From the NCBI GenBank assembly GCA_963576725.1, contig OY755244.1, positions 30,632,006-30,696,005 of the forward strand: a stretch of DNA of 64,000 bases, written 5' to 3'. Positions 9,694-19,550 of this stretch are shown piece after piece. The translations under genes were made by a program, and so were the position numbers. Under the pieces are notes generated by a model. It was not told the DNA's origin and made no database searches. It worked only from the letters and a program-made list of their open reading frames with translations. Source of the DNA: Azorinus chamasolen (lineage: Eukaryota > Mollusca > Bivalvia > Cardiida > Solecurtidae). Numbering within the stretch: the stretch's first letter is position 1; every line of letters starts with the position of its first letter.

Positions 9694-9963
9694 TTAACCC
9701 TTTCCTTTTTATAAACGCTTGATCACACATCTGCAAACAGAGAAGACCCAGATAAGATGGCTCCTATAGGAGCCGTCTGATTAAGACTAAGGGTCTGCTA
9801 TGTTTGCTAATGGAAATTGATAGAAGTCGTCTGATAGAACTGTTTCTTTAGTTTCTAAAATTGTGACAATGTTCCACCTTCCATTAAACTAGTTTGTCCA
9901 TGAATATTCAGTAGGTACTGAAATTTGGAATAAACCTAGAACAGGGAAAGGGATAAAGGGTTA
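9694..9963 (+). mobile_element. T1 MITE
   Basis: TTAACCCTTTCCTTTT..., hairpin apex GGCTCCTATAGGAGCC, long arm with an extra GTCGTCTGATAGAA near 9826, end GGGAAAGGGATAAAGGGTTA. Confidence 0.85.
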
Positions 9964-10208
9964 TCATTCATTTATCAAATTTTATTTGTCTTGACATTTG
10001 ATTTGACTGTGTAGGTGTTAAAAAACCTGGTGGCCAAACTAAATTGTTTATTCAGGAAACAAGCTGTTGGTCAAAATACCAGAAATAATGATGACAGATA
10101 GAAAATAAGACGCCAGAATGGCTCTGGTAAATCACTTAACCAATTTTTATTGTGATTACAATTTCAACTGCTGGCCATTTATTATTTCAGTAATGCCATA
10201 TAATGAAC

Positions 10209-10300
10209 CCATAGAATTCAGACAAACTTAGGCATATAGTGCAGACCAAACTAGTCCTGAAGGAGCAGTGTGATCTGAGTCTACATTGTCTGCTACTCCA
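10209..10300 (+). mobile_element. D element, partial
   Basis: ATTCAGACAAACTTAGGC, AGTGCAGACC and the return GATCTGAGTCTACATTGTC. Confidence 0.6.
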
Positions 10301-10311
10301 TGGGGTTTTAT

Positions 10312-10556
10312 TTAACCCTTTCCTCCATGAACAATAATGTAAGACATAATGGTGTCATGAATATTGATTAGATTAATTTGTTACACATACACACAGGAAT
10401 TTGTGGCAATGGTGGAAGCTGTAGAATCATATCTATAATATATCATAAGCAAACAGAGCAGACCCTGATCAGACGGATCCTGTAGGAGCCATCTGATCTG
10501 GGTCTACTCTGTTTGCAAAGGCGTAGAAAGGCGTATTTATTGAGTAAAGGGTTCAA
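10312..10556 (-). mobile_element. T2 MITE
   Basis: TTAACCCTTTCCTCCATGAA to GAGTAAAGGGTTCAA; hairpin GCAGACCCTGATCAGACGGA with full return arm. Confidence 0.88.
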
Positions 10557-10633
10557 GTTATGAATGCGCTGAAGAATTGGCTTATTCAGCTTGGTGTGCT
10601 TTTCGACTCTCTTTGATATATTTTCAGCCCCTT

Positions 10634-10695
10634 GCAGTATAGATCCAGATGGGTTATATGGCCAGAATACAAACTGTTTGGCACTATGACTGCAT
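10634..10695. mobile_element. T7 remnant
   Basis: TATAGATCCAGATGGGTTAT and ACAAACTGTTTGGCACTATG. Confidence 0.4.
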
Positions 10696-10707
10696 ATTTG
10701 AAGAGAA

Positions 10708-10957
10708 ATAACCCTTTCCCTGTTCTATGTTTACTCCAATTCCTACTGAATATTCATGGAAAAAACCAGTGACAACAAAATATGGTAGGAAGAACGTTAT
10801 AGCCATTTAAGAAAGTAAAGAAACAGATCTTTCAAATTCCATAATCATTAGCAAACAGAGTAGACCCTGATCAGATGGCTCCTATAGGAGCCGTCTGATA
10901 TGGGTCTACTGTTTGCAAATGCGTGAAAACATGTTTATATATGAAGGAAAGGGTTAA
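10708..10957 (-). mobile_element. T1 MITE, intact
   Basis: TAACCCTTTCCCTGTTC... to GAAGGAAAGGGTTAA; hairpin apex GGCTCCTATAGGAGCC. Confidence 0.9.
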
Positions 10958-10973
10958 GAGAAATAAAAAATGA

Positions 10974-11119
10974 AGTACAAAACCTGTCTACAGCAACCAT
11001 ACAATGAAAAAACTCCAAGAAGAGCTTTTTAACTTTCATCCTGCATTAAGCTACCACCTGCCTTAAAACTCCAGAATTAGACTGACATTAAATGGTCCCT
11101 GTAGACAGGCTTTGCTGCA
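10974..11119. mobile_element. P MITE, decayed
   Basis: AGTACAAAACCTGTCTACAG and CTGTAGACAGGCTTTGCTGC ends, with CTGCATTAAGCTACCACCTG inside. The left hairpin arm is mostly deleted. Confidence 0.7.
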
Positions 11120-11139
11120 TTTAATAAAATTTTCAGCAA

Positions 11140-11234
11140 TTCAGTAGATCCTGATCAGATGGCTCCTACAGGGTCTACTCTGTTTGCAAAGGCATTAAAA
11201 AAAGGAATATTTGAGGTTACAAGAAGAACAAACA
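11140..11234 (-). mobile_element. T2 right part, fragment
   Basis: GTAGATCCTGATCAGATGGC, collapsed hairpin, GTCTACTCTGTTTGCAAAGG. Confidence 0.6.
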
Positions 11235-11485
11235 TTAACCCTTTCCCTCATGTAAACGCCTTTTCATGCATTTTCAAACAGAGTAGGCCCAGATCAGACG
11301 GCTCCTAGAGGAGCCGTCTGATCAGGGTCTACTCTGTTTGCTTAATGAAATTTGAAAGATCCGTTTCTTTAGTTTCTAAACTGGCTACACTGTTTCACCT
11401 TCCACATTTCGTTATAACTATTTTGTCCATGAATATTCAGTAGGTATTGAAAGTTAGACTAAATATAGAACAGGGAAACGGTTAA
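11235..11485 (+). mobile_element. T1 MITE, intact
   Basis: 251 bp with TTAA at both ends (11235-11238, 11482-11485); hairpin AGGCCCAGATCAGACGGCTC around CTCCTAGAGGAG. Confidence 0.92.
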
Positions 11486-11496
11486 ATGCATAGATA

Positions 11497-11646
11497 CAGC
11501 ATAACCTGTCTTAAGTGGCCACAAAAAAGATATGGCAGGTGGTATAGGAGCTTTCTGCATTACTTTTGCCCTGCATTAAGCAACCACCTGCTATTTAAGA
11601 CTCCTATGTTCATTAAATGAATGGCCACTTAGGACAGGTTCTACTG
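11497..11646 (+). mobile_element. P MITE with left hairpin arm deleted
   Basis: CAGCATAACCTGTCTTAAG and ACAGGTTCTACTG ends with TA on both sides. Only the right hairpin arm remains (GGAGCTTTCTGCATTACTTT). Confidence 0.8.
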
Positions 11647-11813
11647 TAGCAAGATTGTCACAAGTTCGCAGCTAGCATGTTAACAGAAGGTGTAGGACCT
11701 TAAGGATTCTACTTCGGTGACAAAGCATATCACATTAGATGTGACATTTATATCTGTGAAACCCATTTGTAGCCATTAGTTGTCTCTGAGGCTTTACTAG
11801 GGTTTGAGGTATT

Positions 11814-12018
11814 TTAGCCCTCGAATGTAGGAAACTAATGTAAACTGGCATTTACAAACAGTGTAGACCCAGATCAGAAGGCTCCTAGATCAGGGTCTGC
11901 ACTGTTTGTCATTCAAAATCATCTCCCCAATTATAGTCCCCTTCATATGGAATTGATTCTGTCATTAAACAATATAAATGAACCATTCCAACTTGAAAAT
12001 TCAGTATTCAAAGGGTTG
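11814..12018 (+). mobile_element. T6 MITE
   Basis: TTAGCCCTCGAATG..., AACAGTGTAGACCCAGATCA, GTCTGCACTGTTTGTCATTC, ATTCAGTATTCAAAGGGTT. The hairpin apex is deleted. Confidence 0.82.
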
Positions 12019-12155
12019 GATGCCTGATTTCCATAATGGATTAAGTTGTTGTACAGTTTGGTCCTACTCATTCATTCTGAAAGGACTTAGGGTTGATTTT
12101 AACAAAGAATTTTCAATAGCAAATAAAAAATTGTAATTAAAGGCCAGTTAGAATT

Positions 12156-12356
12156 TTAACCCATCATTCAGTGAATATTCATATATAAAAAAAATGTCAA
12201 GAAAATTAATGGCAAATGAAAACAAAAATAATTGGTAATGGCGGAAACTGTAGAGTCATATCTGTATTATTTCATAAGCTCCTAAAGGATCCATCTGATC
12301 TGGGACTACTCTGTTTGCAAAGGCATAGAAAGGTGCATTTATGGAGTAAAGGGTTG
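12156..12356 (-). mobile_element. T2 MITE, left hairpin arm deleted
   Basis: TTAACCCATCATTCAG..., GCGGAAACTGTAGAGTC, CTCCTAAAGGATCCATCTG, GAGTAAAGGGTT. Confidence 0.8.
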
Positions 12357-12433
12357 ATAAACAGTTGTGATAAATTTGGTTTTAGATGAGATGCCAAGTA
12401 ATCTAGAATCACGATCTTAACCTTTAATGCCTT

Positions 12434-12666
12434 TTAACCCTTTCCTCCATAAATATGCCTTTCTGTGCCTCTGTAATAACCACTCCTTGAAACCACTGTG
12501 ATAAATAGAGCATTTGCTCCTATAGGAGTAAAAATTTGCTCTATTTATCACAATGGTTTCAAATTACAAAAATCTAAAATTTTACTTTTCTCTCGTAAAT
12601 GCTCCTTTTGGGTAGATTCATTCAAGGAGGATGGGTCTTAAAATAGCCTATGGAGGAAAGGGTTAA
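12434..12666 (-). mobile_element. T3 MITE, intact
   Basis: TTAACCCTTTCCTCCATAAA to GGAGGAAAGGGTTAA. The right hairpin arm carries an AAAAA expansion (GGAGTAAAAATTTGCTC). Confidence 0.9.
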
Positions 12667-12787
12667 ATGCATGGAAAAGTTAATCAAAATGTATGGAAAG
12701 AAGTTAATATTGAATTGCAGCAGGTGATATTGTTCAGCTGACAGCTATACAAATGTATTTTGAATTTGAAAATACGTCTTTTTTTAT

Positions 12788-12925
12788 TCAATCCTTTCCC
12801 TGTTTAATATTCTTGTCAAATAATGACATCATGAATATTTATTAGTTGGAATTTTTATAATGGCAAATGTACACATGAAGGTTTGGTATTGGTAGAAACT
12901 GTACTGTCAGATCTATTATACATTA
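12788..12925 (-). mobile_element. T2 left half
   Basis: AATCCTTTCCCTGTTTAATA, GACATCATGAATATTTATTA, TGGTAGAAACTGTACTGTC. Hairpin and short arm absent. Confidence 0.65.
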
Positions 12926-13124
12926 ATGGAAATCTGTCACCACTTCATCATGACATCTGTATCAGATCCTGACAACAAGTCTGATTAATTTTTAGATGAC
13001 GAGGAATTTGAAAAATGGATTTCATGCTAATGTTTTTCTCATATGTTTACAAAAGTGTTTCAACAGAGCATGACTAAAAGCGCAAGACATCAAACATGGG
13101 TCCATTTCAGAATTAGCCTTTATT

Positions 13125-13323
13125 AGCTGATGTCCAGATATGACGTGTAAAGTCAAACATTTTCAAGAACAACTTCTTTATTTCTCCATTAAACACTATG
13201 TTCTGACTACTCTTTAGAATCGTTTCATAGAGACGATTCTAAAGAGTGGTCACAACATAGGGTTTGGTGGAGAAATGATGATTTTAGTATAAATTTGCGT
13301 ATGCATCTTTATCTGTCGCTCTG
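13125..13323. mobile_element. C MITE
   Basis: Degraded left end, right end ATCTGTCGCTCTG. The central inverted repeat ACTACTCTTTAGAATCGTTT / AGACGATTCTAAAGAGTGGT is well kept. Confidence 0.8.
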
Positions 13324-13419
13324 ATCATACTGAAAAAAGTTGAGCCTGTTCAAACTCTAATCTAGAGTGATGCTTACTTACTTCCAATCTATTCAAGGTG
13401 TTTATAAACTAGGGACAGA

Positions 13420-13497
13420 ATGTCAAACAGCTTGACTCCTGATGACACATCAAATTACTCAGCTTCCGCTTGGATCCAAGCTGTTTGCAAATGCCAG
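13420..13497 (+). mobile_element. T7 hairpin
   Basis: CAAACAGCTTGACTCCTGAT and GCTTGGATCCAAGCTGTTTGC around ACATCAAATTACTCAG. Confidence 0.65.
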
Positions 13498-13729
13498 TCA
13501 GGTTCCACATAGCGCTAGAAGTGTGAAATAATTGGAATGGATTTGTCAACCTGTCAATCAGCTAATGACAAACTAATGTTATGAAGTTAAACACCCAAAA
13601 TATGATGGCTATTGACAAAGTATTAATGCTTTGTTCGCCAATTAATTTTTGTCGTCTGCAACAATGGTCATCTGCTTAAATTCTTAAAATACAATTTATC
13701 TCATTTCTTTACAAATATGGTCAAGGTTT

Positions 13730-13794
13730 CAAACAGTTTGGATCCTGATGAGACGCTGCAGTATGCAGCGTCTCATCTGGATCCAAACTGTTTG
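13730..13794. mobile_element. T7 hairpin, near-perfect palindrome
   Basis: Arms of 32 bases around GCTGCAGTATGCAGC. The left arm has CCTGATGAGAC and the right arm, read inverted, CCAGATGAGAC: the same mismatch as in the other families. Confidence 0.85.
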
Positions 13795-13890
13795 GATAGG
13801 TAATAACGGTTTTGCCGCTAGCGTACAGAGTTTAACCAGGTCTCCAGCTGTGAAAAATGCTATTGTCTCATAATTTCAACTGTAACACTT

Positions 13891-14137
13891 TTAACCCTTT
13901 ATTCCGTAGATAGGCCTTTTAATACATTTGATAACAGAGTAGACCCAGATCAGATGGCTCCTGTAGGAGTTGTCTGATCAGTGTCTGCTCTGTTTGCTTC
14001 TGGAATTTTATAGATCAGATTCTAAAGTCTCTGAAATGGCCAAGTATTCCATTGTCGTGAGCCATTATAAAAATTCAGCTAATTAATATTCATGATGGAA
14101 TTATTTCTTACATAAATATTTATGAAGAAATGGGTCA
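13891..14137 (+). mobile_element. T2 MITE
   Basis: TTAACCCTTTATTCCG..., hairpin AGACCCAGATCAGATGGCTC, long arm to TTTATGAAGAAATGGGT. Confidence 0.85.
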
Positions 14138-14304
14138 AGCATTAAAATTTGAATATTTTATCATTTTTCTATTTTCAACTATTGTGGCAAAGGTTCGGAT
14201 CCCTGGAGTTGTCACAACACATCTCAGATCTTGACGATTAGACTACATGTATTTGCAAATGTCAAGCATGTTGCAATTAACGCGAGTGGGATAAAACATA
14301 CTAA

Positions 14305-14351
14305 TGTTCGTCATCCATGGTCTCGTTAATGTTTGTCATCCATGGTCTCGA
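14305..14351 (+). repeat. 25-bp tandem duplication
   Basis: GTTCGTCATCCATGGTCTCG is followed by TTAAT and GTTTGTCATCCATGGTCTCG. Confidence 0.85.
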
Positions 14352-14386
14352 AGACAGCTTTGGAGATAGGAAACCCTATACAACCG

Positions 14387-14437
14387 TTAACCCTTTCCCT
14401 CCTATAAACACTCTATCAAGTTATAATAAAGGGTTAA
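14387..14437 (+). mobile_element. Minimal 51-bp TTAA element (T1-derived)
   Basis: TTAACCCTTTCCCTCCTATA to ATAAAGGGTTAA, with TTAA at both ends and no hairpin. It lies 4 bp upstream of the possible exon E3. Confidence 0.75.
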
Positions 14438-14441
14438 ACAG

Positions 14442-14655
14442 AAATAAGACATTTAGAAGTTACAATGAATGACGTATTTGCCTCTTCTACCATGATTATT
14501 ACGCATTTAGAATCAATTGAATCTATTGAACAACGTAATCAAGTTCTTAATATAGCCTGCATGAAAGCGTTTTCCCAATAAAAGAAATAAAAAGTGCATT
14601 TTCTACAGAGCATATAAGCCAAACATTAACAAGATTGCTTCATAGGCATGGAAAG
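14442..14655 (+). CDS. Possible exon E3, with a one-base frameshift
   Basis: From a CAG at 14439-14441 the frame reads 36 codons (including NDVFASSTMIITHLESIES), then hits TAA at 14578. One base further on, the next frame reads IKEIKSAFSTEHISQTLTRL and then LHRHGK to donor AAG/GTTTCT. One missing base in the TTTTCCC run near 14570 would join them. The two leading bases complement the one left by E2, and the end is phase 0. Either an assembly error or a pseudogene lesion would explain the break. A truncated D end (TTCAGACAGACAGACTTAC) follows at about 14703. No family recognised. Confidence 0.3.
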
Positions 14656-14782
14656 GTTTCTACAAAATTTAATGATGAAGATCCCCTATTTATCCTAAGA
14701 ATTCAGACAGACAGACTTACAATACATGAAGAACAGACCATATAACAAATCTACATGAAGGTCTGTAAGAGCAAGTGGTTGC

Positions 14783-15086
14783 TTAAACCTTTAATTTCTC
14801 TGTTCTATATTTATTTCCAAATTTCAACACCTACTGAATATTCATGGATAAAATAGTAATCATGAAATATGGAAGATGGAACATTGTAGTCATTTTAGAA
14901 ATTAAAGAAACAGATCTATCAAATTCCATTAGCAAACAGTGTAGACCTAGATCAGATGACTCCTATAGGAGCCGCCTGATCTGGGTCTACTCTGTGTATC
15001 TTTACCACTATAAGAATTCATGTAGGTAACTAACATACATACTATCATTATTTCTTATATGAATATACATGTAGTAAAGGGTTCAA
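14783..15086. mobile_element. Chimeric MITE: T1 long arm, hairpin, T2 long arm
   Basis: The left is a T1 minus long arm (CTCTGTTCTATATTTATTTC), the centre the hairpin (AGATGACTCCTATAGGAGCC), and the right a decayed T2 plus long arm (TATCATTATTTCTTATATGA, GTAGTAAAGGGTTC). Both arms are the long type, so no short arm is present. Confidence 0.7.
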
Positions 15087-15186
15087 TTTCAGGATTTAAA
15101 TGATTAATCTCTGCAACAAAAAATAGCAGTCAGCCAAGACTGAGGTCAGCATATTTCTCTCTCAACCTTCAAGTCATTACTTACAG

Positions 15187-15246
15187 ACCTTATTTCTATG
15201 GATGATCTTGTCTACAGTAAACCATTTAAAGAATGCTTTATAATAG
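15187..15246 (+). CDS. Possible exon E4
   Basis: After a strong acceptor (CTCTCTCAACC...CATTACTTACAG), 60 nt with two leading bases and one trailing base read LISMDDLVYSKPFKECFII, ending at AATAG/GTTTTC. The start phase does not fit the end of E3. A second frame (TLFLWMILST, donor ACA/GTAAAC) fits that phase but is less protein-like. Confidence 0.18.
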
Positions 15247-15371
15247 GTTTTCCCAGATTTATCATGATTTCCAACTGAGCTCCCAGCAACACCACTCATA
15301 CCCTAATTACCTACATTATTCGATGTCCAGCTTACCCTTCCCATCAATTTGTAAAAGTCTGGCATCATAAT

Positions 15372-15485
15372 AGACCAACATAGTAGCAAGTAGCACCCTG
15401 ATCAAACTGTTCCATCTGGAGCAGTTTGATGAGGGTCTGCACTAATTGTCTAAGTTTGTGTGTCCAAATACATAGAGTAATTAAG
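15372..15485 (-). mobile_element. D element, minus
   Basis: CACCCTGATCAAACTGTTCC, return GGAGCAGTTTGATGAGGGTC, then a reversed D end (AAATACATAGAGTAATTA). Confidence 0.65.
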
Positions 15486-15604
15486 GCATTCAGTAGCATA
15501 ACATCTCACCTCCTTGATGGAAGAGCAACAGTGGTTTCTGATAAAGGACACAATTTATCAACACTTTCCACACTACGGACAAATAGGTGATAAATTTTGG
15601 GCAG

Positions 15605-15672
15605 AGTTTGAAATCCAGATTAGAAGCCAGGTAACATGGCATCTCATCAGGATCCAAACTCTTTTGACTCTC
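15605..15672. mobile_element. T7 hairpin
   Basis: GAGTTTGAAATCCAGATTAG and CATCTCATCAGGATCCAAAC around AGGTAACAT. Confidence 0.55.
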
Positions 15673-15777
15673 TCATTGTAACTTTTGAAAAGAAACAGAA
15701 GAAGAACTAGATTACCATAATTGCCACAAGTATTCTGACAATAAATCTCCCCCTTCAACTTAAAAATACTGACCAAG

Positions 15778-15825
15778 TGTCTAACAGCTTGAATCCCGAT
15801 GAAACGTCAAGTTACAAGGTCAGGC
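15778..15825 (+). mobile_element. T7 left arm, cut by T5
   Basis: TCTAACAGCTTGAATCCCGA, GAAACGTCAAGTTAC; the return arm is missing. Confidence 0.5.
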
Positions 15826-16075
15826 TTAACCCTTCGCTTGCTATTCGCGTCAATATACCTTCCTGTAAATAGTGAAGACCCAGATGAGACAGCTCCTGCA
15901 GGAGCTGTCTCATCAGGGTCTGCACTATTTACAAATTGATTGCGCAACCAGTGCACTCCACAGCAGTGATCGCACAGCGATATACTTGTGCACAGTGAAG
16001 ATATATGTAATTATACAACAGGGCATGGGTAAAGAAGGAGAAATGTATTTTAAAATTCAGCAAGCGAAGGGTTAA
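15826..16075 (+). mobile_element. T5 MITE, intact
   Basis: TTAACCCTTCGCTTGC to GCAAGCGAAGGGTTAA, 250 bp. The hairpin GAAGACCCAGATGAGACAGC/TCATCAGGGTCTGC meets at a CTCCTGCAGGAG apex. Two other T5 copies occur at 38598 and 62604. Confidence 0.93.
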
Positions 16076-16126
16076 CAAGAGAATTTTGTTTTTGCGATCT
16101 TGACTTACTTAAATTTATCCAATTTG

Positions 16127-16146
16127 CCCCCCCCCCCCCCCCCCCC
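16127..16146 (+). repeat. Poly-C tract, 20 bases
   Basis: Uninterrupted C run. Its true length may be uncertain in an assembly. Confidence 0.9.
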
Positions 16147-16198
16147 AATAAGCAATAACAATATATAAAGCAAATATTTTATTTTAAATATTTTAATT

Positions 16199-16245
16199 AA
16201 ATTGGCATCTCATTACGATCAAAGCTATTTGTCACTCAGACAATC
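16199..16245. mobile_element. T7 return arm, remnant
   Basis: GGCATCTCATTACGATCAAAG, GTCACTCAGACAATC. Confidence 0.35.
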
Positions 16246-16250
16246 ACTTA

Positions 16251-16356
16251 TTAACCCTTTCCTCCTATAGGAGCAACTGCTCTCTTTATCACAATGGTTT
16301 CAAAAAGTGACTTTTACAGAGGCATAGAAAGGCATATTTATGGAGGAAAGGGTTAA
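16251..16356 (+). mobile_element. T3 MITE, left half deleted
   Basis: The left end TTAACCCTTTCCTCC joins directly to the hairpin apex (TATAGGAGCAACTGCTC), then the right half to GGAGGAAAGGGTTAA. Confidence 0.85.
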
Positions 16357-16589
16357 ATGATGTGGGTTAAAAAGAAAACATTTAATAAATTCATGTAATT
16401 CACTAGCAGTCAAGGAACAGCCTCCATATGTCCTCAATGAGCAAACAGACTAGAGAGGTGTGTCGCTTCAGCCTTGGAAGCTGCATGGAGACTCAACAGC
16501 TGAAGCAGTTGTCCTTTGCACAAGTTGTTTCTTGCTACAAGTCTCAAATACTTTTATTCCTGTTTCTATTAAGAAAATACACAATCAGG

Positions 16590-16650
16590 GTATCAGTCAG
16601 TTTGGATCCTGTTGAGACACTTGAGTTATCTGTATCAAAACTGTTGGTAA
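16590..16650 (+). mobile_element. T7 hairpin, decayed
   Basis: CAGTTTGGATCCTGTTGAGA and TATCAAAACTGTTGG. Confidence 0.5.
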
Positions 16651-16664
16651 CAGTTATCATACAT

Positions 16665-16879
16665 TTAACCCTCACAATACTGAGTTTTCAAATGGACTAG
16701 CCCAAAATCCAAACAGGTCAAGCTTAATGTGAATATTTAGGGATCTTTCTAAAGAAAAATGTAACATGACAAACAGTGCAGACCCTGATGAGAGGGCTCC
16801 ACTACGAGCCCTCTCATCTGGGTCTACACTGTTTGCAAATAGGGCATTAGTGACTCGTGTCCCGCACAGTAAGGGTTCA
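16665..16879 (+). mobile_element. T4 MITE
   Basis: TTAACCCTCACAATACTGAG..., GCAGACCCTGATGAGAGGGC and return GAGCCCTCTCATCTGGGTCT, GTGACTCGTGTCCCGCACAG, AAGGGTTCA. The next 15 bases (CAGCAAGCAAAGAGTTAA at 16877-16894) match a T5 right end. Confidence 0.9.
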
Positions 16880-17036
16880 GCAAGCAAAGAGTTAATTGTC
16901 TCAGAAATTCTACCGACTCAGCTCATTACCGCTCCAGCACGTGCCTGGGTTAACTGCAAAGGATTCTACAATGAATTTGAGCAATAAATTTGCGATTGAA
17001 TTGCCTCTGCAATCAAAGTTTACATCATGCTTTTAG

Positions 17037-17106
17037 AGGAAGAATGGCGAAAATGCTAGATTTTTATCCTAGAAAACTACTTGTACAACACCTTGCTAAG
17101 ATGAGA
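17037..17106 (+). CDS. Possible exon E5
   Basis: Acceptor TTTACATCATGCTTTTAG, one leading base, 23 codons, donor AGA/GTGTGT, ending in phase 0. The translation GRMAKMLDFYPRKLLVQHLA looks like a basic amphipathic helix. Only this frame is open. The end phase fits E6. The preceding exon, which should end with two bases, was not found. Confidence 0.28.
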
Positions 17107-17288
17107 GTGTGTTTTTTACCCTTCATTCTCTGATGGAATCTACAAGGGATTTTTTTTATTATCATAAATTATGGTTTTTGCAACAGAAAGAAATAGTGGA
17201 ACATGTTACATCTTGAACATAATCCCAGAGGGATTTGAAATAATATTTGAACACTTTCAATGCTGAATATTAAAAGTGAAACTCAGAG
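17107..17288. other. Unassigned AT-rich sequence
   Basis: T9 run at 17151-17158; no repeat family recognised. Confidence 0.4.
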
Positions 17289-17552
17289 TTTGACCCTTAA
17301 TACCCCATGAATATTTATGTAAGAAATAATGAAGTCATGAATATTAAATAGGTTTATAAAATTATTGTTATAATAAATAGCACATGGAAACAGGATTTTT
17401 TGGCCTTTAAAGAAACTGTAGAATCATATCTATATTATATCATAAGCAAACAAAGCAGACCCTGATTAGACGACTCCTATAGGAGCCATTTGATCTGGGT
17501 CTACTCTGTTTGCAAAGGCGTAGAAAGGCCTATTTATGGCATAAAGGGTTAA
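17289..17552 (-). mobile_element. T2 MITE
   Basis: TTGACCCTTAATACCCC... to ATAAAGGGTTAA; hairpin apex GACTCCTATAGGAGCC. Confidence 0.88.
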
Positions 17553-17639
17553 CGATAGAACCCAGCCAGTATGATAGACTTCAAATAGGTCATTTCAAAA
17601 TATATCAACAATTTTAAGTCTATTATATTTTGAAATATC

Positions 17640-17702
17640 AAACAGTGCAGACCTTGATCAGAGGGTTACTCTAGGAGTCCTCTGATCTGAGTCTACAGTT
17701 TG
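17640..17702. mobile_element. Isolated T4/T6 hairpin
   Basis: AAACAGTGCAGACCTTGATC with its return GATCTGAGTCTACAGTTTGC; flanking arms not recognisable. Confidence 0.6.
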
Positions 17703-17803
17703 CAAATGCAGACACTGAGCAGATGGCTCCAATAGGAGTTGTCTGATCTGAGTCTACTCTGATTGCAAAAGAGAAACAGTGTATTTATGGAGTAAAGGGT
17801 TAA
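17703..17803 (-). mobile_element. T2 right half
   Basis: GAGCAGATGGCTCCAATAGG, GTCTACTCTGATTGC, GAGTAAAGGGTTAA. Confidence 0.7.
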
Positions 17804-17831
17804 ACATTATCTTTTCAGCAAGTATTAAATA

Positions 17832-18043
17832 GACTCACACTTTACTCTATGAATATTCATGTAAGAAATTATACTGACATTATGAAGGGTCGCAACCGAA
17901 CACACGAAATGTCAGCCAATTGGCAGAAACTCTTGAGTAAGATCTATTTTATTTCATAAGAAAACAGAGCAGACCCTTAAGGAACCGAACCATCTGATTA
18001 GGGTCAACTCTGCATGCAAAGTATCATTGGAGAAAAGGGTTAA
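17832..18043 (-). mobile_element. T2 MITE, sharing a TTAA with the next T1
   Basis: CACACTTTACTCTATGAATA to GAGAAAAGGGTTAA. The final TTAA (18040-18043) is also the first TTAA of the following T1. Confidence 0.78.
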
Positions 18044-18284
18044 CCCCTTCACTGTTCTATTCCAAATTTCCAATACCTACTAAATATTCATGGATAAAAT
18101 AGTTATAATGAAATATGGAAGGTGGAACACTGTAACCATTTTAGAAAGTAAAGAAACAGATCTATCAAATTCCATTAGCAAACAGAGCAGATCTTGATCA
18201 GACGGCTCCTGTAAGAGCTGTCTGATCTGGGTCTTCTTTGTCTGCAAATGCATGAAAAAGCATTTATATGAGGGAAGGAGTTAA
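18040..18284 (-). mobile_element. T1 MITE
   Basis: TTAACCCCTTCACTGTTC to GAGGGAAGGAGTTAA; hairpin apex GGCTCCTGTAAGAGC. Confidence 0.88.
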
Positions 18285-18389
18285 ACGAAAACAAAACATA
18301 TTATTTACCTAGTACCAAACCATTAACACACCTGGTAATTTTTCACTAGCTCATTACTTGGCCTGCTTCCTACCTAAACATAAGTCATA

Positions 18390-18560
18390 CAGTACAACCT
18401 GCATATAGCGACCACAAAATGAATAAACAGGTCAACAAGAGCAGGTGGCTGCTTAATGCAGGATGGAAGTCTAGTAGCTCCTAGTGGAGCTTTCGGTATT
18501 ACTTCCATCCTGCTTTAAGCTGTCACCTGTCTTAAAAATGATGCTACAGATAGGTTATAC
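18390..18560 (+). mobile_element. P MITE
   Basis: CAGTACAACCTGCATATAGC after TA, hairpin GCAGGTGGCTGCTTAATGC / GCTTTAAGCTGTCACCTG, right end decayed (AGGTTATAC). Confidence 0.75.
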
Positions 18561-18583
18561 GGGCATGTAATCCATGTGAGGAA

Positions 18584-18645
18584 CATTTTGGTTCTTGACG
18601 AGACAAACAGTCACTCAGAATTTCATCTGGATTCAAACAGTTCAC
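18584..18645 (+). mobile_element. T7 hairpin, decayed
   Basis: TTTTGGTTCTTGACGAGACA, TTTCATCTGGATTCAAACAG. Confidence 0.55.
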
Positions 18646-18719
18646 AAAATTTATGTAATCAATCATAATCACAAAATACATGTTTGTTATGCTAAAGGTT
18701 AAAAAAATAGACTGATAAC

Positions 18720-19033
18720 TTAACCCTTTTCCTGTTGAATAGTCATGAAAGAAATAATGACATCATGAATATTTATTAGCTGAATTTTTATAATGGTATA
18801 GTTATGTACTACGGCAGTTTTGATATGGTAGAAACTGCAGAGTCAGACTCTACTATAATTTCATAAGCAGACAGAGGAGACCCTGATCAGATGATTCTAC
18901 TCTGATCTGAATCTACTCAGTTGTTTATGAGATAACATAGATCTATTTCTACCGATTTTGCTATATGTTTAAATTCGCTTTTTCATGGTGCCATTTTAAA
19001 AAACTCTTCTAATCAATATTCATACTTCCATGA
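18720..19033. mobile_element. T2 with two long arms
   Basis: Left is a T2 minus long arm (TTAACCCTTTTCCTGTTGAA, GCAGAGTCAGACTCTAC), centre a reduced hairpin (GAGACCCTGATCAGATGATT), right a T2 plus long arm (TATGAGATAACATAGATC, CTAATCAATATTCATAC). No short arm and no clean right TTAA. Confidence 0.65.
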
Positions 19034-19244
19034 ATACCCCTTTCAATGCTAAATTACCAGAATGGAATAGCCCATTAGTGGTTAATTATGGAGCCAGCTC
19101 TATATGAAAGGCTTAAACATGCTAGAGGATTTTACAAGCAGTGCAGAACCTGATCAGACCGGGACTCCTAGAAGATTCCTCTCAGATTGGAGTCTACACT
19201 GTGTGCAAATGATGATGTATGAGTGTCCTGCATTCAAAGGTTAA
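19034..19244 (-). mobile_element. T6 MITE, minus
   Basis: TACCCCTTTCAATGCTAAAT..., GTGCAGAACCTGATCAGACC, GCATTCAAAGGTTAA. Confidence 0.75.
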
Positions 19245-19550
19245 ATACATGAAAATTTACAACAAATTTTGAAATGTTTTATTTTCTGGGGAAACACTTT
19301 CCAAGAGAGAAGAATATTGGCATATATCCATCCATAAAGCCAAGCAGCTCTTTCAAGAAACTGATATTGAACAATCAATAAAAACTGTTATGACTACGTA
19401 GAAGCCATTCATATTTGTGCTTCAAATCTTAAAATAGAATTTCTAGCCGCTTTAACCTTCTGCAATCTGAGTAAGTGTCATCTGCAAATATTATTGTCCG
19501 CATCAATTCCAATATTTTTCTTCCATTTCTGTTTAAAAAAAAATAGCATC
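19245..19550. other. Unassigned; weak coding-like block on the minus strand
   Basis: On the minus strand, about 19377 to 19315 lies between TTCAATATCAG and AAA/GTGTTT and reads FLERAAWLYGWIYANILLSW. The plus strand is also open over the same bases, so neither is called. Confidence 0.2.

Noticed and set aside
16411..16456. Exon-like block before GAG/GTGTGT
   Set aside because: The frame that fits E4 has a TAG just before the donor; the other open frame fits no neighbour.
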